48,693 nucleotides of DNA, from contig BMPS01000017.1 in assembly GCA_014647715.1 (NCBI GenBank), positions 1 to 48,693 on the forward strand. The letters are read 5' to 3'. This stretch comes from Streptomyces cinereus (GTDB lineage: Bacteria > Pseudomonadota > Gammaproteobacteria > Pseudomonadales > Moraxellaceae). Both the position numbers and the translations under genes were made by a program. The notes under the pieces were generated by a model. The model had not been told where the DNA came from and ran no database searches. It saw nothing but the letters and a program-made list of their open reading frames with translations. Of the stretch, positions 1-8,702 are shown piece by piece; position 1 is the first letter of the stretch; each line of letters opens with the position of its first letter.

Positions 1-80
1 TATGGCATTTATCCCACAGATTTATGCGTAAAATCTTGGCTCATAACTTCTGCTTTGTAATCAATAAACAGCTAGGTAAT

Positions 81-124
81 CCCCCACTTCAGTTTGAGTT
101 GCTTATTTCAAGTTGAGAGTGGGG
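81..124 (+). terminator. Possible terminator of a gene left of the window
   Basis: CCCCACT at 82-88 can pair with AGTGGGG at 118-124, with further partial pairing inward (CA/TG-rich arms). An AT-rich but not pure T tract follows. The stem is imperfect, so this is only a candidate. Confidence 0.35.
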
Positions 125-390
125 TATTCATTTATATATTAACAAATCATTCTCGACAAATCCGTGAATTCAACGATAAATAATTTTTTATCGCATTTTA
201 TCTCTATCCATCAACTTTCATAAAACTGTTTTATACTTTATCCCTTCTTTAAACCCCTCACTTGCGTAACCCAATAATTTATTCGGCAAATCGCGCCAAT
301 TGCTTATATAATACCTACCATTTTACGCCTAGTATTCTAAATACTCCTATTTTCATATCTTGATATCTTTAAATGGTGATGTTTTACATC

Positions 391-419
391 ATGACATGTT
401 AAATAGCGTTACTTATATT
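391..419 (+). promoter_or_regulatory. Candidate sigma-70 promoter of tpiA
   Basis: ATGACA at 391-396 and TATATT at 414-419 are separated by 17 bases, and each matches the sigma-70 consensus at five of six positions. Transcription from here would start near 426, giving a leader of about 64 bases before tpiA. The assignment is by eye only. Confidence 0.45.
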
Positions 420-489
420 TTAATGTTATCTTGACATTTATACTTTGCAAATTCATAGATAACCACTTACCTCAATTGACAGGGACATT

Positions 490-1314
490 ATGAAAGCATC
501 TGATTATGTAGCAAATTGGCAGAATTCTTGGGTGATTGCTAATTGGAAAATGAATCCTAGCACACAGCTGACTGTCACAGCCCTCATGACCGATTTACAG
601 CAGCAGCTACCTGCAGATGCACTGCAACGCTGTAACGTGGTTGTCGCGCCGAGTTTTATACATTTATCGACCACACAACAAGCCATCCAACATGGGTCAT
701 GCAACATCGGGCTAGCTGCGCAAAACTTATGCGCACAACACGCCGATAAAGGCGCGTTTACTGGGGAGGTTTCGGGTGCTCAGCTCAAAGACGCTCAAGT
801 AAATTATGTCTTAGTCGGACATTCAGAACGCCGTCAATATTTTAATGAAGATGACGCTTGTTTAATCCAAAAAATTCGCCATGCCTTTGCACATGATTTA
901 ACCGTTGTTTTTTGTATCGGTGAAACACAAGCCCAGTATGAGCAAAATCAGACCCAAAATGTGTTGGCAGCGCAATTAATGGTAGTTAAACAACTAGCCG
1001 CCGAATTTGCTAACGCCCAATCGAGTAACTTAGCATCGCGATTGATTATTGCTTATGAACCCGTTTGGGCAATTGGTACAGGTAAAATCCCAACCATACA
1101 AGAAGTACAAAATATTCATGCCTTTATCAACACCACTTTAACGGACATCGATGCCTCTTTAGCGACCACACCGATATTGTATGGCGGCAGCGTGAAAGCG
1201 GATAATGCCGCAGAAATCGCCCAATGCCCAAATGTAAATGGGGTATTGGTAGGCGGGGCATCACTTGACGCAACTGGCTTTACACAAATTATTCAAGCAT
1301 TTGCCCAAATTTAA
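490..1314 (+). CDS. tpiA: Triosephosphate isomerase
   Basis: Cytoplasmic glycolytic enzyme that interconverts dihydroxyacetone phosphate and glyceraldehyde 3-phosphate. The 274-residue frame has the whole family signature: substrate lysine K20 in ANWKMN, catalytic H111 in VGHSERR, catalytic E190 in AYEPVWAIGTGK (which also includes loop 6), and the phosphate-binding YGGSVK at 231-236. It is about 20 residues longer than the usual 250, partly from a 13-residue N-terminal lead. The ATG is preceded by a weak purine-rich site (CAGGGA, spacing about 5). secG follows after about 90 bases; tpiA next to secG is a common arrangement in gammaproteobacteria. Identification is secure, but the exact start could be a few codons off. 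Confidence 0.97.
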   Translation: MKASDYVANWQNSWVIANWKMNPSTQLTVTALMTDLQQQLPADALQRCNVVVAPSFIHLSTTQQAIQHGSCNIGLAAQNLCAQHADKGAFTGEVSGAQLKDAQVNYVLVGHSERRQYFNEDDACLIQKIRHAFAHDLTVVFCIGETQAQYEQNQTQNVLAAQLMVVKQLAAEFANAQSSNLASRLIIAYEPVWAIGTGKIPTIQEVQNIHAFINTTLTDIDASLATTPILYGGSVKADNAAEIAQCPNVNGVLVGGASLDATGFTQIIQAFAQI

Positions 1315-1405
1315 GGTAAAATATCACCCATTTAAAATTTCTTACTTTTGCCACTGACAGCGTTCTTGTTGGGCATCAGTGCTATCAAGTTTTGTAGAGA
1401 TAAGT

Positions 1406-1711
1406 ATGTATAATGCAATTTTAGTGGTTCATATCATTGTCGCAATTTCAATGATTGGTCTGATTCTAGTTCAACATGGCAAAGGTGCCGATGCCGGCGC
1501 TTCATTTGGTGCAGGTGGTTCGGCAACCGTATTTGGTGCGTCTGGCTCTGCCAATTTTTTGACGCGCTTGACGGCGGTTTTAACGGCAATCTTCTTTATC
1601 ACCAGTATGACACTGGCAGTATTTGCTAAACAGCAATCGCTATCTAGTCGTACCCTTGATACCAGCCTAGCGACTAATACTGCGCCTGCAAGCCCTACAC
1701 CTGCCAAATAA
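1406..1711 (+). CDS. secG: Protein translocase subunit SecG
   Basis: Small inner-membrane subunit of the SecYEG translocon that assists preprotein export. The 101-residue protein has the family layout: a first membrane helix at about residues 2-23, a cytoplasmic loop with VQHGKGADAGASFGAGGSATVFGASGSANFL-type sequence, a second helix at about 50-72, and a disordered Ala/Pro/Thr-rich tail. A longer frame opens at a GTG at 1379, but the ATG at 1406 starts the conserved hydrophobic helix directly and has AGAGA a few bases upstream, so I prefer it. It lies between tpiA and the tRNA pair, as in many relatives. Confidence 0.95.
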   Translation: MYNAILVVHIIVAISMIGLILVQHGKGADAGASFGAGGSATVFGASGSANFLTRLTAVLTAIFFITSMTLAVFAKQQSLSSRTLDTSLATNTAPASPTPAK

Positions 1712-1726
1712 GTTATTAAAAAAATG

Positions 1727-1755
1727 TTGCGTTATTGGTAGTTTTGCCCTAGAAT
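1727..1755 (+). promoter_or_regulatory. Promoter of tRNA-Leu
   Basis: TTGCGT at 1727-1732 and TAGAAT at 1750-1755 are spaced by 17 bases, a good sigma-70 match. A GC-rich discriminator (ACAGCGTC) follows, which is typical of stringently controlled stable-RNA promoters. The predicted start is near 1762, about 57 bases before the tRNA. Confidence 0.55.
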
Positions 1756-1818
1756 ACAGCGTCTATTTTAGAGTGTTGTTATTTAAAAAACAGCTTGGTT
1801 AAAGTAGTTTGGTTTTTT

Positions 1819-1903
1819 GCGATTGTGGTGGAATTGGTAGACACGCTACCTTGAGGTGGTAGTGCCGCAAGGTGTGAGGGTTCGAGTCCCTCCATTCGCA
1901 CCA
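1819..1903 (+). tRNA. tRNA-Leu (anticodon GAG)
   Basis: A complete 85-base class II tRNA with encoded CCA. The anticodon stem CTACC/GGTAG encloses the loop TTGAGGT, giving anticodon GAG at 1853-1855, which reads CUC and CUU leucine codons. The D-arm GTGGAATTGGTAGAC and the T-arm GAGGG-TTCGAGT-CCCTC are clear, with a long variable arm between the anticodon and T stems. The acceptor stem GCGATTG/CATTCGC contains one T-T mismatch at pair 5-68. No terminator separates it from the next tRNA, although the latter has its own promoter. Confidence 0.96.
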
Positions 1904-1926
1904 ACTAAATTAATTTTAAATAACTA

Positions 1927-1955
1927 TTGACAAGGTTAATATCTTACTCTATAAT
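1927..1955 (+). promoter_or_regulatory. Consensus promoter of tRNA-fMet and the rimP-nusA-infB genes
   Basis: TTGACA at 1927-1932 and TATAAT at 1950-1955 with exactly 17 bases between them form a perfect consensus sigma-70 promoter. The discriminator ACGCTCTC is GC-rich. Transcription should start near 1962, just ahead of the tRNA at 1972. Confidence 0.85.
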
Positions 1956-1971
1956 ACGCTCTCTAAATTGT

Positions 1972-2048
<77 letters not shown>

Positions 2049-2049
2049 C

Positions 2050-2087
2050 TTTTCTAGTAGCATTGCTTTGGTATCATTACTAGAAAA
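2050..2087 (+). other. Ten-base-pair hairpin after tRNA-fMet
   Basis: TTTTCTAGTA at 2050-2059 is a perfect inverted repeat of TACTAGAAAA at 2078-2087, with an 18-base loop. It starts two bases after the tRNA CCA end and has no T tract. A role in 3' processing of the tRNA from the longer operon transcript is plausible but inferred. Confidence 0.5.
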
Positions 2088-2120
2088 ATCAATTTAGACA
2101 CACTTTTATTGATTTAAAAG

Positions 2121-2147
2121 CCCACCAATTAGTTTGTGGGTTTTTTT
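2121..2147 (+). terminator. Intrinsic terminator or attenuator after tRNA-fMet
   Basis: CCCAC at 2121-2125 pairs with GTGGG at 2136-2140, extended by AA/TT across a one-base mismatch, and seven T residues follow at 2141-2147. It would end tRNA transcripts before rimP. Readthrough or antitermination would be needed for the rimP-nusA-infB message if it has no promoter of its own. Confidence 0.7.
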
Positions 2148-2260
2148 GTATCTGTTGGTTTCGAAAAAACTTAAGTTTTGCTAAATTAGCGGTTGCGTTT
2201 TAGTAATTTGCCAATTTTTAAAATCAACAAAGATGTTAATAATCAACTCTAAAGGATATC

Positions 2261-2770
2261 ATGAAACTATCAACGAAAGTTGCTGAACTGACCCAAATCA
2301 TTGAGCCAGCAGTAACTGCCTGTGATGTGAGCTTGTGGGGTATTGAGTTTGTACCACAAGGTCGACGCTCTCTTCTTCGTATTTATATTGAAGCCCTACC
2401 TGAAGACCGTGCCGAAGGCAAACAAGTCACTATTGAAGACTGTGCTGCGGTCACCCACCAAGTCGGTGGTGTGTTAGACTTACACGACCCGATTGCAGGC
2501 GAGTATCTACTTGAGGTGTCTTCACCTGGTTTAGACCGCGCGTTTTTTTCTGCTGAGCAGCTGCATGACTATGTGGGGCAAACCCTCAGCTTACGATTGA
2601 TTCATGCGATTGGACAAGGTAGTGATAAGCGCCGTAAAGTCACAGGCGAATTGGTCAATATTGACGAGCGCCAGTTGACGGTCAAAACTGAAAATGATCA
2701 AGTCAATGACCAACTTTTAGCCATCGAGCTTGATAATATTGATAAAGCCAATTTGGTCTACCAATTTTAG
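2261..2770 (+). CDS. rimP: Ribosome maturation factor RimP
   Basis: Cytoplasmic factor needed for late assembly of the 30S subunit. The 169-residue product has the two RimP domains: an N-terminal alpha/beta domain (about 10-95) with the conserved YLLEVSSPGLDRAFF stretch at its end, and a C-terminal SH3-like barrel (about 100-168) with VTGELVNIDERQLTVKTE. AAAGGA sits six bases before the ATG. Family length is usually 150-155, so it is slightly long because of an insert around residues 48-56. It is first in the rimP-nusA-infB cluster, the conserved order across bacteria. Confidence 0.96.
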   Translation: MKLSTKVAELTQIIEPAVTACDVSLWGIEFVPQGRRSLLRIYIEALPEDRAEGKQVTIEDCAAVTHQVGGVLDLHDPIAGEYLLEVSSPGLDRAFFSAEQLHDYVGQTLSLRLIHAIGQGSDKRRKVTGELVNIDERQLTVKTENDQVNDQLLAIELDNIDKANLVYQF

Positions 2771-2887
2771 CTTTTAAATTTGGGGTTAACGCCTTTTTTA
2801 TGCTATGTCTTCTAGCTAACTTTCTTCTAGCTAAAAGCAAGATTTTAAAGAATAAACTCTAGAATGACTTAAATTATAGGTGATTAC

Positions 2888-4369
2888 ATGAATCGAGAAA
2901 TTTTAACGGTCGTTGAAACCGTCAGTAATGAAAAAGGCTTAAATCCTGAAGATATTTTTGAAGCGATTGAGCAAGCCTTGGTGGTATCGACCAAAAAGAA
3001 AGTTTATAGTGAGCAGCCTGAAGTTGCCGTGCGCGTGCATATCAATCGCAAAACAGGTGACTATGACACTTACCGTTATTGGACAGTAGTGGCAGATGAA
3101 GATCATGAAATGCCTGCCTGTCAGCTAGCAATTAGCGATTTGGATGAAAACGAGTGGAAAATCGGCGACGTCAAAGAAGAACAAATCGAATCCATTGAAT
3201 TTGGTCGTATTGCCGCTACCCAAGCCAAACAAGTCATTATTCAAAAAATCCGCGAAGCTGAACGCTCACTGGTGGCAGATGCGTTTGAACATCGTATCGG
3301 CGAGATGATTACGGGTGAAGTCAAAAAACCGGCGCGCGATGGTTACATCATTGATTTGGGCGATAATGTCGAAGGCTATCTACCACGCGATAAAATGTTG
3401 CCGCGTGAGCAGCTACGCATCAAAGGTCGTATCAATGCGATTTTGGAGCAAGTCAATCGCGATAACCGTGGTGCTCAGCTCGTATTGTCTCGTACCTCAC
3501 CACAAATGCTGACGGCACTGATGCAAAAAGAAGTACCAGAGATTGCTGAGCAAATCATTGAAATTCGTGATGTTGCGCGTCAACCTGGCTTACGTGCTAA
3601 GATTTCAGTCAAAACCAATGATCATCGTATCGACCCTGTTGGTGCTTGTATTGGTATGCGTGGCACCCGTATCCAAGCCGTGCAACAAGAGCTTGAAGGC
3701 GAGCGTATCGACGTCGTGGTATGGTCGGATGATGCAGTGCAATACATTATCAGCGCATTGGAACCTGCGGATGTTGATCGTATTATTCTTGATGAAGATA
3801 CCAAAACTGCAGATATCATCTTTGCCACTAACGATCAGCTGGCCCGTGCGATTGGCTCACAAGGTCAAAACGTGCGCCTTGCATCAGAATTAACAGGCTA
3901 TCGTCTTAACATGATGCTCGAAGACGAGTACAATGCACAACAAGAATCAGAAACCAAAGTGTATCGCGACCTATTCTACACACGTCTTGAAGTCGATGAA
4001 GATTTGGCACAAGCCTTGGTGGATATTGGATTTACCTCACTTGAAGAAGTTGCGTATGTCCCTGCTGAGACTTTTTATGATATCGATGGGCTAGATGATG
4101 ACGCCATCGACGCAATCCAAGAACGTGCCAAAGAGGCGGTGATTGCCGATGAATTGGTCAAACAACAAAATATTAAAGAGCCAAGCCAAGAGCTTCTAAA
4201 CCTTGAAGGCATGACTCAAGCATGGGCCTACAAGCTTGCCGAACGTGACGTCATCACCGTCGACGACCTTGCCGAACAAGCCATCTTTGATATCCAAGAT
4301 ATCGAAGGTCTTGATGAAAAGACCGCAGGTGAGCTCATTATGAAAGCCCGTGAATCATGGTTTAATTAA
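2888..4369 (+). CDS. nusA: Transcription termination/antitermination factor NusA
   Basis: RNA polymerase-binding factor that modulates pausing, intrinsic termination and antitermination. The 493 residues show the proteobacterial layout: N-terminal polymerase-binding domain (about 1-125), S1 domain (about 137-200, GEVKKPARDGYIIDLGDNVEGYLPR region), KH1 and KH2 (about 230-345, including GACIGMRGTRIQ and AIGSQGQNVRLA), and two C-terminal acidic helix-hairpin-helix repeats (about 364-415 and 440-493). The ATG has TAGGTG upstream. infB begins 13 bases after the stop, so the two are translationally close. Confidence 0.98.
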   Translation: MNREILTVVETVSNEKGLNPEDIFEAIEQALVVSTKKKVYSEQPEVAVRVHINRKTGDYDTYRYWTVVADEDHEMPACQLAISDLDENEWKIGDVKEEQIESIEFGRIAATQAKQVIIQKIREAERSLVADAFEHRIGEMITGEVKKPARDGYIIDLGDNVEGYLPRDKMLPREQLRIKGRINAILEQVNRDNRGAQLVLSRTSPQMLTALMQKEVPEIAEQIIEIRDVARQPGLRAKISVKTNDHRIDPVGACIGMRGTRIQAVQQELEGERIDVVVWSDDAVQYIISALEPADVDRIILDEDTKTADIIFATNDQLARAIGSQGQNVRLASELTGYRLNMMLEDEYNAQQESETKVYRDLFYTRLEVDEDLAQALVDIGFTSLEEVAYVPAETFYDIDGLDDDAIDAIQERAKEAVIADELVKQQNIKEPSQELLNLEGMTQAWAYKLAERDVITVDDLAEQAIFDIQDIEGLDEKTAGELIMKARESWFN

Positions 4370-4382
4370 AAAAGGTGTATGA

Positions 4383-7112
4383 ATGGCAGATAAAACCGTA
4401 AAAGAACTTGCAGCAATGACCAAAAAGACCGTTGAAGCAATTAATAATCAACTGGTCAAGGCAGGGCTGTCTGCGCGCGGTGACAATGACATCGTCACCG
4501 ATAGCGAACAACAAAAACTGGTCAGCTTTTTACAACAAAGTCATGGTCAAAATGACAAACCTCGCATTAGCTTAAAAAGCAAAACTACTTCTACTGCGCG
4601 GGTGACAGGCACTTCTGGTAAAGCCAAAAGTGTCAATGTTGAAGTACGCAAAAAAATGGTATTTGATAAACCAAATCCCAATAAAATTGCTGAAGAACTA
4701 GCGTTGCGTGAAGCAGCGGCCAAAGAAGCTGAAGAAAAAGCGCGTTTAGCGAAAGAAAAAGCCGCCCAAGAACAAGCTGAAAAAGACAAAGCCAAACAAG
4801 CCGCTGAAGCGCGTCAACAAGCTACCCTTGCGGCAATGCGTGCTAACTTAGGTGGTGGTAGTCAAGCTGCCAAAGAGCACACAACCACCAGTGTGGTAGT
4901 GAAAAAAGGCAACAAAACTGCTGCAATCGAAGTCAAAAAAGCTGACAAAAAACCTGCGCCGAAAAAAGAATCGGATAATGAACGCAAAGCGCGTGAAGCA
5001 GAAGAAGAACGCTTACGTCAAATCGAATCAGAAAATCGCCGTAAAGCCGCTGAAGAAGCTCAGCAGCGTACCCTTGAGCAAATGCGCCAAATGGCGAGTA
5101 AATACAGCGAAACCGATACTGAAACTACGATGGTTGTCAAAAAAGATGAACCATTGGCAGAAGGTTTGGTGGGCGCAGCGCTTGAAGACTCATTTGAACA
5201 AGAACGCCGTGAAATTAAACGCGGCACCGCAAGCACTGCGAACAAAAACCGTCGTCGTCGCCGTGACGATGAAGGTGAGCAAGAAATTAAAAACCGTGGT
5301 CGCGGCTTAAAATCATCGCAAGCCAATAGACACAAATTTGAGAAACCGGTTGAAAAAATCGTGCATAACGTTGAAATCGGTGAGACCATCGTGGTATCTG
5401 AACTTGCCCAAAAAATGGCAATCAAAGTACGCGAAGTCGTCAAAATGTTAATGAAAATGGGCGAGTTGGTCCGTGAAAACGAATCCATCGACCAAGAAAC
5501 CGCTGCCCTACTTGTTGAAGAAATGGGTCATAACCCAGTGCTTGTGAGCTCAACGCAAGTTGAAGATTCATTACGTGAGGCGGTGGGCGAGAAAAGTAGC
5601 AACGTCCAAGCGCGTCCGCCTGTGGTTACCATCATGGGCCACGTTGACCATGGTAAAACGTCCCTACTCGATAAAATCCGTTCAAGTAAAGTGGCATCGG
5701 GCGAAGCAGGTGGTATTACTCAGCATATCGGTGCTTATCATGTGCAGACTGACCAAGGTGTTATTACTTTCTTAGACACCCCAGGTCACGCCGCATTTAC
5801 CGCGATGCGTTCTCGTGGTGCCAAAGCGACGGATATCGTGGTGTTAGTGGTGGCAGCCGATGACGGTATGATGCCGCAGACGGCTGAAGCGATTGACCAT
5901 GCGCGTGCCGCAGGTACCCCGATTATCGTGGCTATCAACAAGATGGATAAAGACAGTGCCGATCCAGACCGCGTCCTCAACGAACTGACCACCAAAGAAG
6001 TCGTTCCTGAAGAATGGGGCGGTGACACACCGGTGGTCAAGGTCTCTGCGTTAACAGGTCAAGGTATTGATGAATTGCTTGAAGTGATTAACCTACAGGC
6101 AGAAGTGATGGAACTTGAAGTCGCTACTGACGGTGCAGCGCAAGGTGTGGTGATTGAATCACGTCTTGAAAAAGGACGCGGTGCCGTGGTCAGTTTGCTG
6201 GTCAAACAAGGTACTTTAAATCAAGGTGACTTGGTACTTGCTGGCGAATATTATGGTCGCGTCCGTGCTATGACCGATGAAAACGGTCAAAAAATTACCT
6301 CAGCGGGTCCTTCTATCCCTGTTGAAATCCTAGGTCTGCCTGATACGCCAGCAGCTGGTAGCGAGTTTATGGTGGTCTCAGATGAGAAACGTGCGCGCGA
6401 AGTTGCAGAATATCGCGCAGATCGTGAGCGTGAAAAAGTGCTTGAACGTCAAGCCAAATCACGTTTAGAAAACTTGTTTGACCAAATGAGCGATGCCAAA
6501 CTACCTTCCGTTAATTTGATTCTTAAAACTGACGTTCGAGGTTCACTAGAAGCCTTGTTAACCGCGCTTGATGAATTATCTACGGATGAAGTTAAAGTCA
6601 AAGTCATCTCATCGGGTGTCGGTCCAATCACCGAATCGGATGTGGTACTCGCCGAATCAAGTGAAGCGGTATTATTAGGCTTCAACGTTCGTGCTGATAC
6701 CGCTGCCAAACGCAAAGCGGATGAAGCAGGCTTGGATATTCGCTACTATAGTGTTATCTATGGGTTGATTGATGATGTGAAAGCAGCGATGAGCGGTTTA
6801 CTTGCGCCAGAACATCGTGAGCAGATCTTGGGTATTGCAGAAGTACGTGAAGTCTTCCACTCTAGTCGCTTTGGTTATGCAGCCGGTTGTATGGTGACAG
6901 AAGGTAATATCATCCGTAACAAGCCAATTCGGGTATTGCGTGATGACCAAGTTATTTTCACTGGTCAATTACAATCATTACGTCGCTTTAAAGAGGATGT
7001 TAATGAGGTGCGCGCTGGTATGGAATGTGGTCTAGCGGTAAAAGGTTATGAAGTAAAAGAAGGCGATAAGATTGAAGTCTTCGAAATTCATGAAGTCAAA
7101 CGTACCTTATAA
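4383..7112 (+). CDS. infB: Translation initiation factor IF-2
   Basis: GTPase that places initiator fMet-tRNA in the ribosomal P site. The 909-residue protein has an N-terminal IF2N fold (about 1-50), a long charged Lys/Glu/Ala-rich region (about 95-300), a second IF2N-type domain (about 325-385), the G domain with GHVDHGKT (419-426), DTPGH (465-469) and NKMD (519-522), then the beta barrel and the C-terminal fMet-tRNA-binding domain. AAGGTG lies about five bases before the ATG. Length is close to E. coli IF2 (890). It lies downstream of the initiator tRNA gene in the same probable transcript, linking tRNA-fMet to its carrier factor. A strong terminator follows it. Confidence 0.98.
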   Translation: MADKTVKELAAMTKKTVEAINNQLVKAGLSARGDNDIVTDSEQQKLVSFLQQSHGQNDKPRISLKSKTTSTARVTGTSGKAKSVNVEVRKKMVFDKPNPNKIAEELALREAAAKEAEEKARLAKEKAAQEQAEKDKAKQAAEARQQATLAAMRANLGGGSQAAKEHTTTSVVVKKGNKTAAIEVKKADKKPAPKKESDNERKAREAEEERLRQIESENRRKAAEEAQQRTLEQMRQMASKYSETDTETTMVVKKDEPLAEGLVGAALEDSFEQERREIKRGTASTANKNRRRRRDDEGEQEIKNRGRGLKSSQANRHKFEKPVEKIVHNVEIGETIVVSELAQKMAIKVREVVKMLMKMGELVRENESIDQETAALLVEEMGHNPVLVSSTQVEDSLREAVGEKSSNVQARPPVVTIMGHVDHGKTSLLDKIRSSKVASGEAGGITQHIGAYHVQTDQGVITFLDTPGHAAFTAMRSRGAKATDIVVLVVAADDGMMPQTAEAIDHARAAGTPIIVAINKMDKDSADPDRVLNELTTKEVVPEEWGGDTPVVKVSALTGQGIDELLEVINLQAEVMELEVATDGAAQGVVIESRLEKGRGAVVSLLVKQGTLNQGDLVLAGEYYGRVRAMTDENGQKITSAGPSIPVEILGLPDTPAAGSEFMVVSDEKRAREVAEYRADREREKVLERQAKSRLENLFDQMSDAKLPSVNLILKTDVRGSLEALLTALDELSTDEVKVKVISSGVGPITESDVVLAESSEAVLLGFNVRADTAAKRKADEAGLDIRYYSVIYGLIDDVKAAMSGLLAPEHREQILGIAEVREVFHSSRFGYAAGCMVTEGNIIRNKPIRVLRDDQVIFTGQLQSLRRFKEDVNEVRAGMECGLAVKGYEVKEGDKIEVFEIHEVKRTL

Positions 7113-7163
7113 GCTAAGCTGACAACCTAATACTGCCAGCTTGCTATTAGCAACCTTCCAAGG

Positions 7164-7198
7164 GGTCTAATTAATCTAGGTTAATTAGACCTTTTTTT
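7164..7198 (+). terminator. Strong intrinsic terminator after infB
   Basis: GGTCTAATTAA at 7164-7174 and TTAATTAGACC at 7181-7191 form a perfect 11-base-pair stem with a six-base loop, followed by seven T residues. It separates infB from rbfA, which sit in one transcript in many relatives. Confidence 0.85.
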
Positions 7199-7217
7199 AC
7201 TATAAAAAGGATTACCA

Positions 7218-7607
7218 ATGAATCAACGTTTACAACGTCTTGCCGATCAAATTCAGCGCGACCTAGCGGTTTTGATTCGTGACGAGATTAACGACCCACG
7301 CTTAACTGGGTTTGTGACCATTTCTAGTGTCAAAATCAGCCCAGATTTGGGTTATGCTGATATCTATGTCACCATCATGGAAAAGTCGATGGATGATGCC
7401 ATGGCAAAAGATTATCATACCGAAAGCTTAGAAGTGCTGAACAAAGCATCAGGTTTTTTGCGTACTGAGCTCAGTCATTTGTTAAAAACCCGCACTACGC
7501 CACGTCTGCGCTTTCACTATGATGAAGTGACAGCTAACGCTAACTATATGATGAATCTGATTTCTAAAGCGGTACAAAGTAGCGAAGGTCAGCCATCAGA
7601 CGACTGA
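7218..7607 (+). CDS. rbfA: 30S ribosome-binding factor RbfA
   Basis: Assembly factor that binds the 30S subunit near helix 1 of 16S rRNA and supports maturation and cold adaptation. The 129-residue KH-like protein starts with RLQRLADQIQRDLAVLI and has the typical DPRLTGFVTISSVKISPDLGYADIYVTI segment and a C-terminal RTTPRLRFHYDE motif. AAGGA lies seven bases before the ATG. It comes 20 bases after the T tract of the infB terminator, so its expression depends on readthrough or on a promoter I cannot identify. Confidence 0.96.
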   Translation: MNQRLQRLADQIQRDLAVLIRDEINDPRLTGFVTISSVKISPDLGYADIYVTIMEKSMDDAMAKDYHTESLEVLNKASGFLRTELSHLLKTRTTPRLRFHYDEVTANANYMMNLISKAVQSSEGQPSDD

Positions 7608-7665
7608 TGCGTTGCAGGCTATAATAAGCTTATTTGTCACTTTGAGTCATTAACAGGGATGTTGA

Positions 7666-8682
7666 ATGCAGTTACTTTGGGGTATCATTAAGTTTATCGT
7701 CATTATTCTCTCAAGCCTGTGGGTCGGGGTGTTCGTGTGGACGCATCAGCCCTTAGGCAGATATGTCAGTCTGGCACTGATTAGCGTATGGGTACTTTTT
7801 ACCCTCGCTGTTTTGGTCAGTATCATCAAACCAACCCTATTTTCATCCCTGCTTTCTCACCAGTCTTTATTATTGATTTTTTTTGCGGGGGTGGCGATTG
7901 CCATTGCCAGTTTTTTTTCGATGTCAGCTAGCAATGAGCGTGATTGGAACCCTGAAGTTGCCCAAATGTTAGACTATCGGCTTGACCGTGATGGCAACAC
8001 ACTCACCATTAGTAATGTTAGAAATTTTGATTGGCAAGATAAAACCCATTTTCAACCGCGATGGGAAACTAGGCAATACGACTTGGCAAAACTGCAAACT
8101 ATCGATTTTATAGCCTCTTATTGGATGGGCGATGCCATTGCCCATACGCTAGTGAGTTTTGGGTTTAGTGATGGAAATCAGCTTGCGTTATCTATCGAGA
8201 TTCGCAAAGAAGTCAATGAACAATTTAGTACGCTGGGTGGATTTTTTCGCAAGTTTGAATTGGTGATTATCGCTGCGGATGAAAAAGATATTATTTATAC
8301 CCGTAGTAATATCCGTCATGAAGATGTTTATATTTATCCCATCAATATGCCAAAAGACCATATTCAAGCGCTGCTGCTTGCATACCTAGCGAAAGCCAAG
8401 TCCTTAAAAACGCAGCCGACATGGTATAATTCATTGGTAAATAACTGTACCACGGCAATTTATGAGCTGATTGATGATATCCAACCTTTGCCATTTGATT
8501 ATCGTATCTTGTTATCAGGCTATATTCCCAGTTATCTGTATGACCAGCAATTGATTGATAACCTCTATAGCTTGCAGCAGTGGCAACAACGCGCACATAT
8601 TAACCCTAAGTCAAAGCCGTATTCTGTCAACCACCCTATTAGCGCAGCAGATTACTCGCAGCTGATTCGAACCGACTTTTAA
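7666..8682 (+). CDS. DUF4105 (Lnb N-terminal periplasmic domain) membrane protein
   Basis: The 338-residue protein has three hydrophobic segments (about 4-26, 33-54 and 66-85) and then a soluble domain of about 250 residues, probably periplasmic. The domain resembles DUF4105: IAHTLVSFGF gives a conserved-looking His (H160) and NNCTT gives a Cys (C261), the pair expected in this Cys-His family. Related domains occur in Lnb lipoprotein N-acyltransferases of Gram-positive bacteria, but the substrate here is unknown. CAGGGA lies about nine bases before the ATG. It stands between rbfA and truB, usually direct neighbours, with 58 and 20 bases on either side, so co-transcription is likely. Family call moderate, function unknown. 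Confidence 0.75.
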   Translation: MQLLWGIIKFIVIILSSLWVGVFVWTHQPLGRYVSLALISVWVLFTLAVLVSIIKPTLFSSLLSHQSLLLIFFAGVAIAIASFFSMSASNERDWNPEVAQMLDYRLDRDGNTLTISNVRNFDWQDKTHFQPRWETRQYDLAKLQTIDFIASYWMGDAIAHTLVSFGFSDGNQLALSIEIRKEVNEQFSTLGGFFRKFELVIIAADEKDIIYTRSNIRHEDVYIYPINMPKDHIQALLLAYLAKAKSLKTQPTWYNSLVNNCTTAIYELIDDIQPLPFDYRILLSGYIPSYLYDQQLIDNLYSLQQWQQRAHINPKSKPYSVNHPISAADYSQLIRTDF

Positions 8683-8702
8683 TGAATTGATAAATCCATA
8701 AC

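Larger units (their letters stand above)
1..489. other. Left-edge region without a confident gene
   Basis: No complete gene is visible. Two frames run in from the left edge and stop at 31 or at 60, so either could be the last codons of an upstream gene, but each is too short to identify. A hairpin with a T-rich tail (81-124) would suit the end of such a gene. The rest is very AT-rich and carries a tpiA promoter candidate at 391-419. A second perfect -35-like TTGACA lies at 431-436, but it has no good -10 partner. Confidence 0.5.

Noticed and set aside
431-459. A perfect TTGACA before tpiA as the main promoter
   Set aside because: No acceptable -10 lies 16-18 bases downstream; the pair at 391-419 is better balanced.
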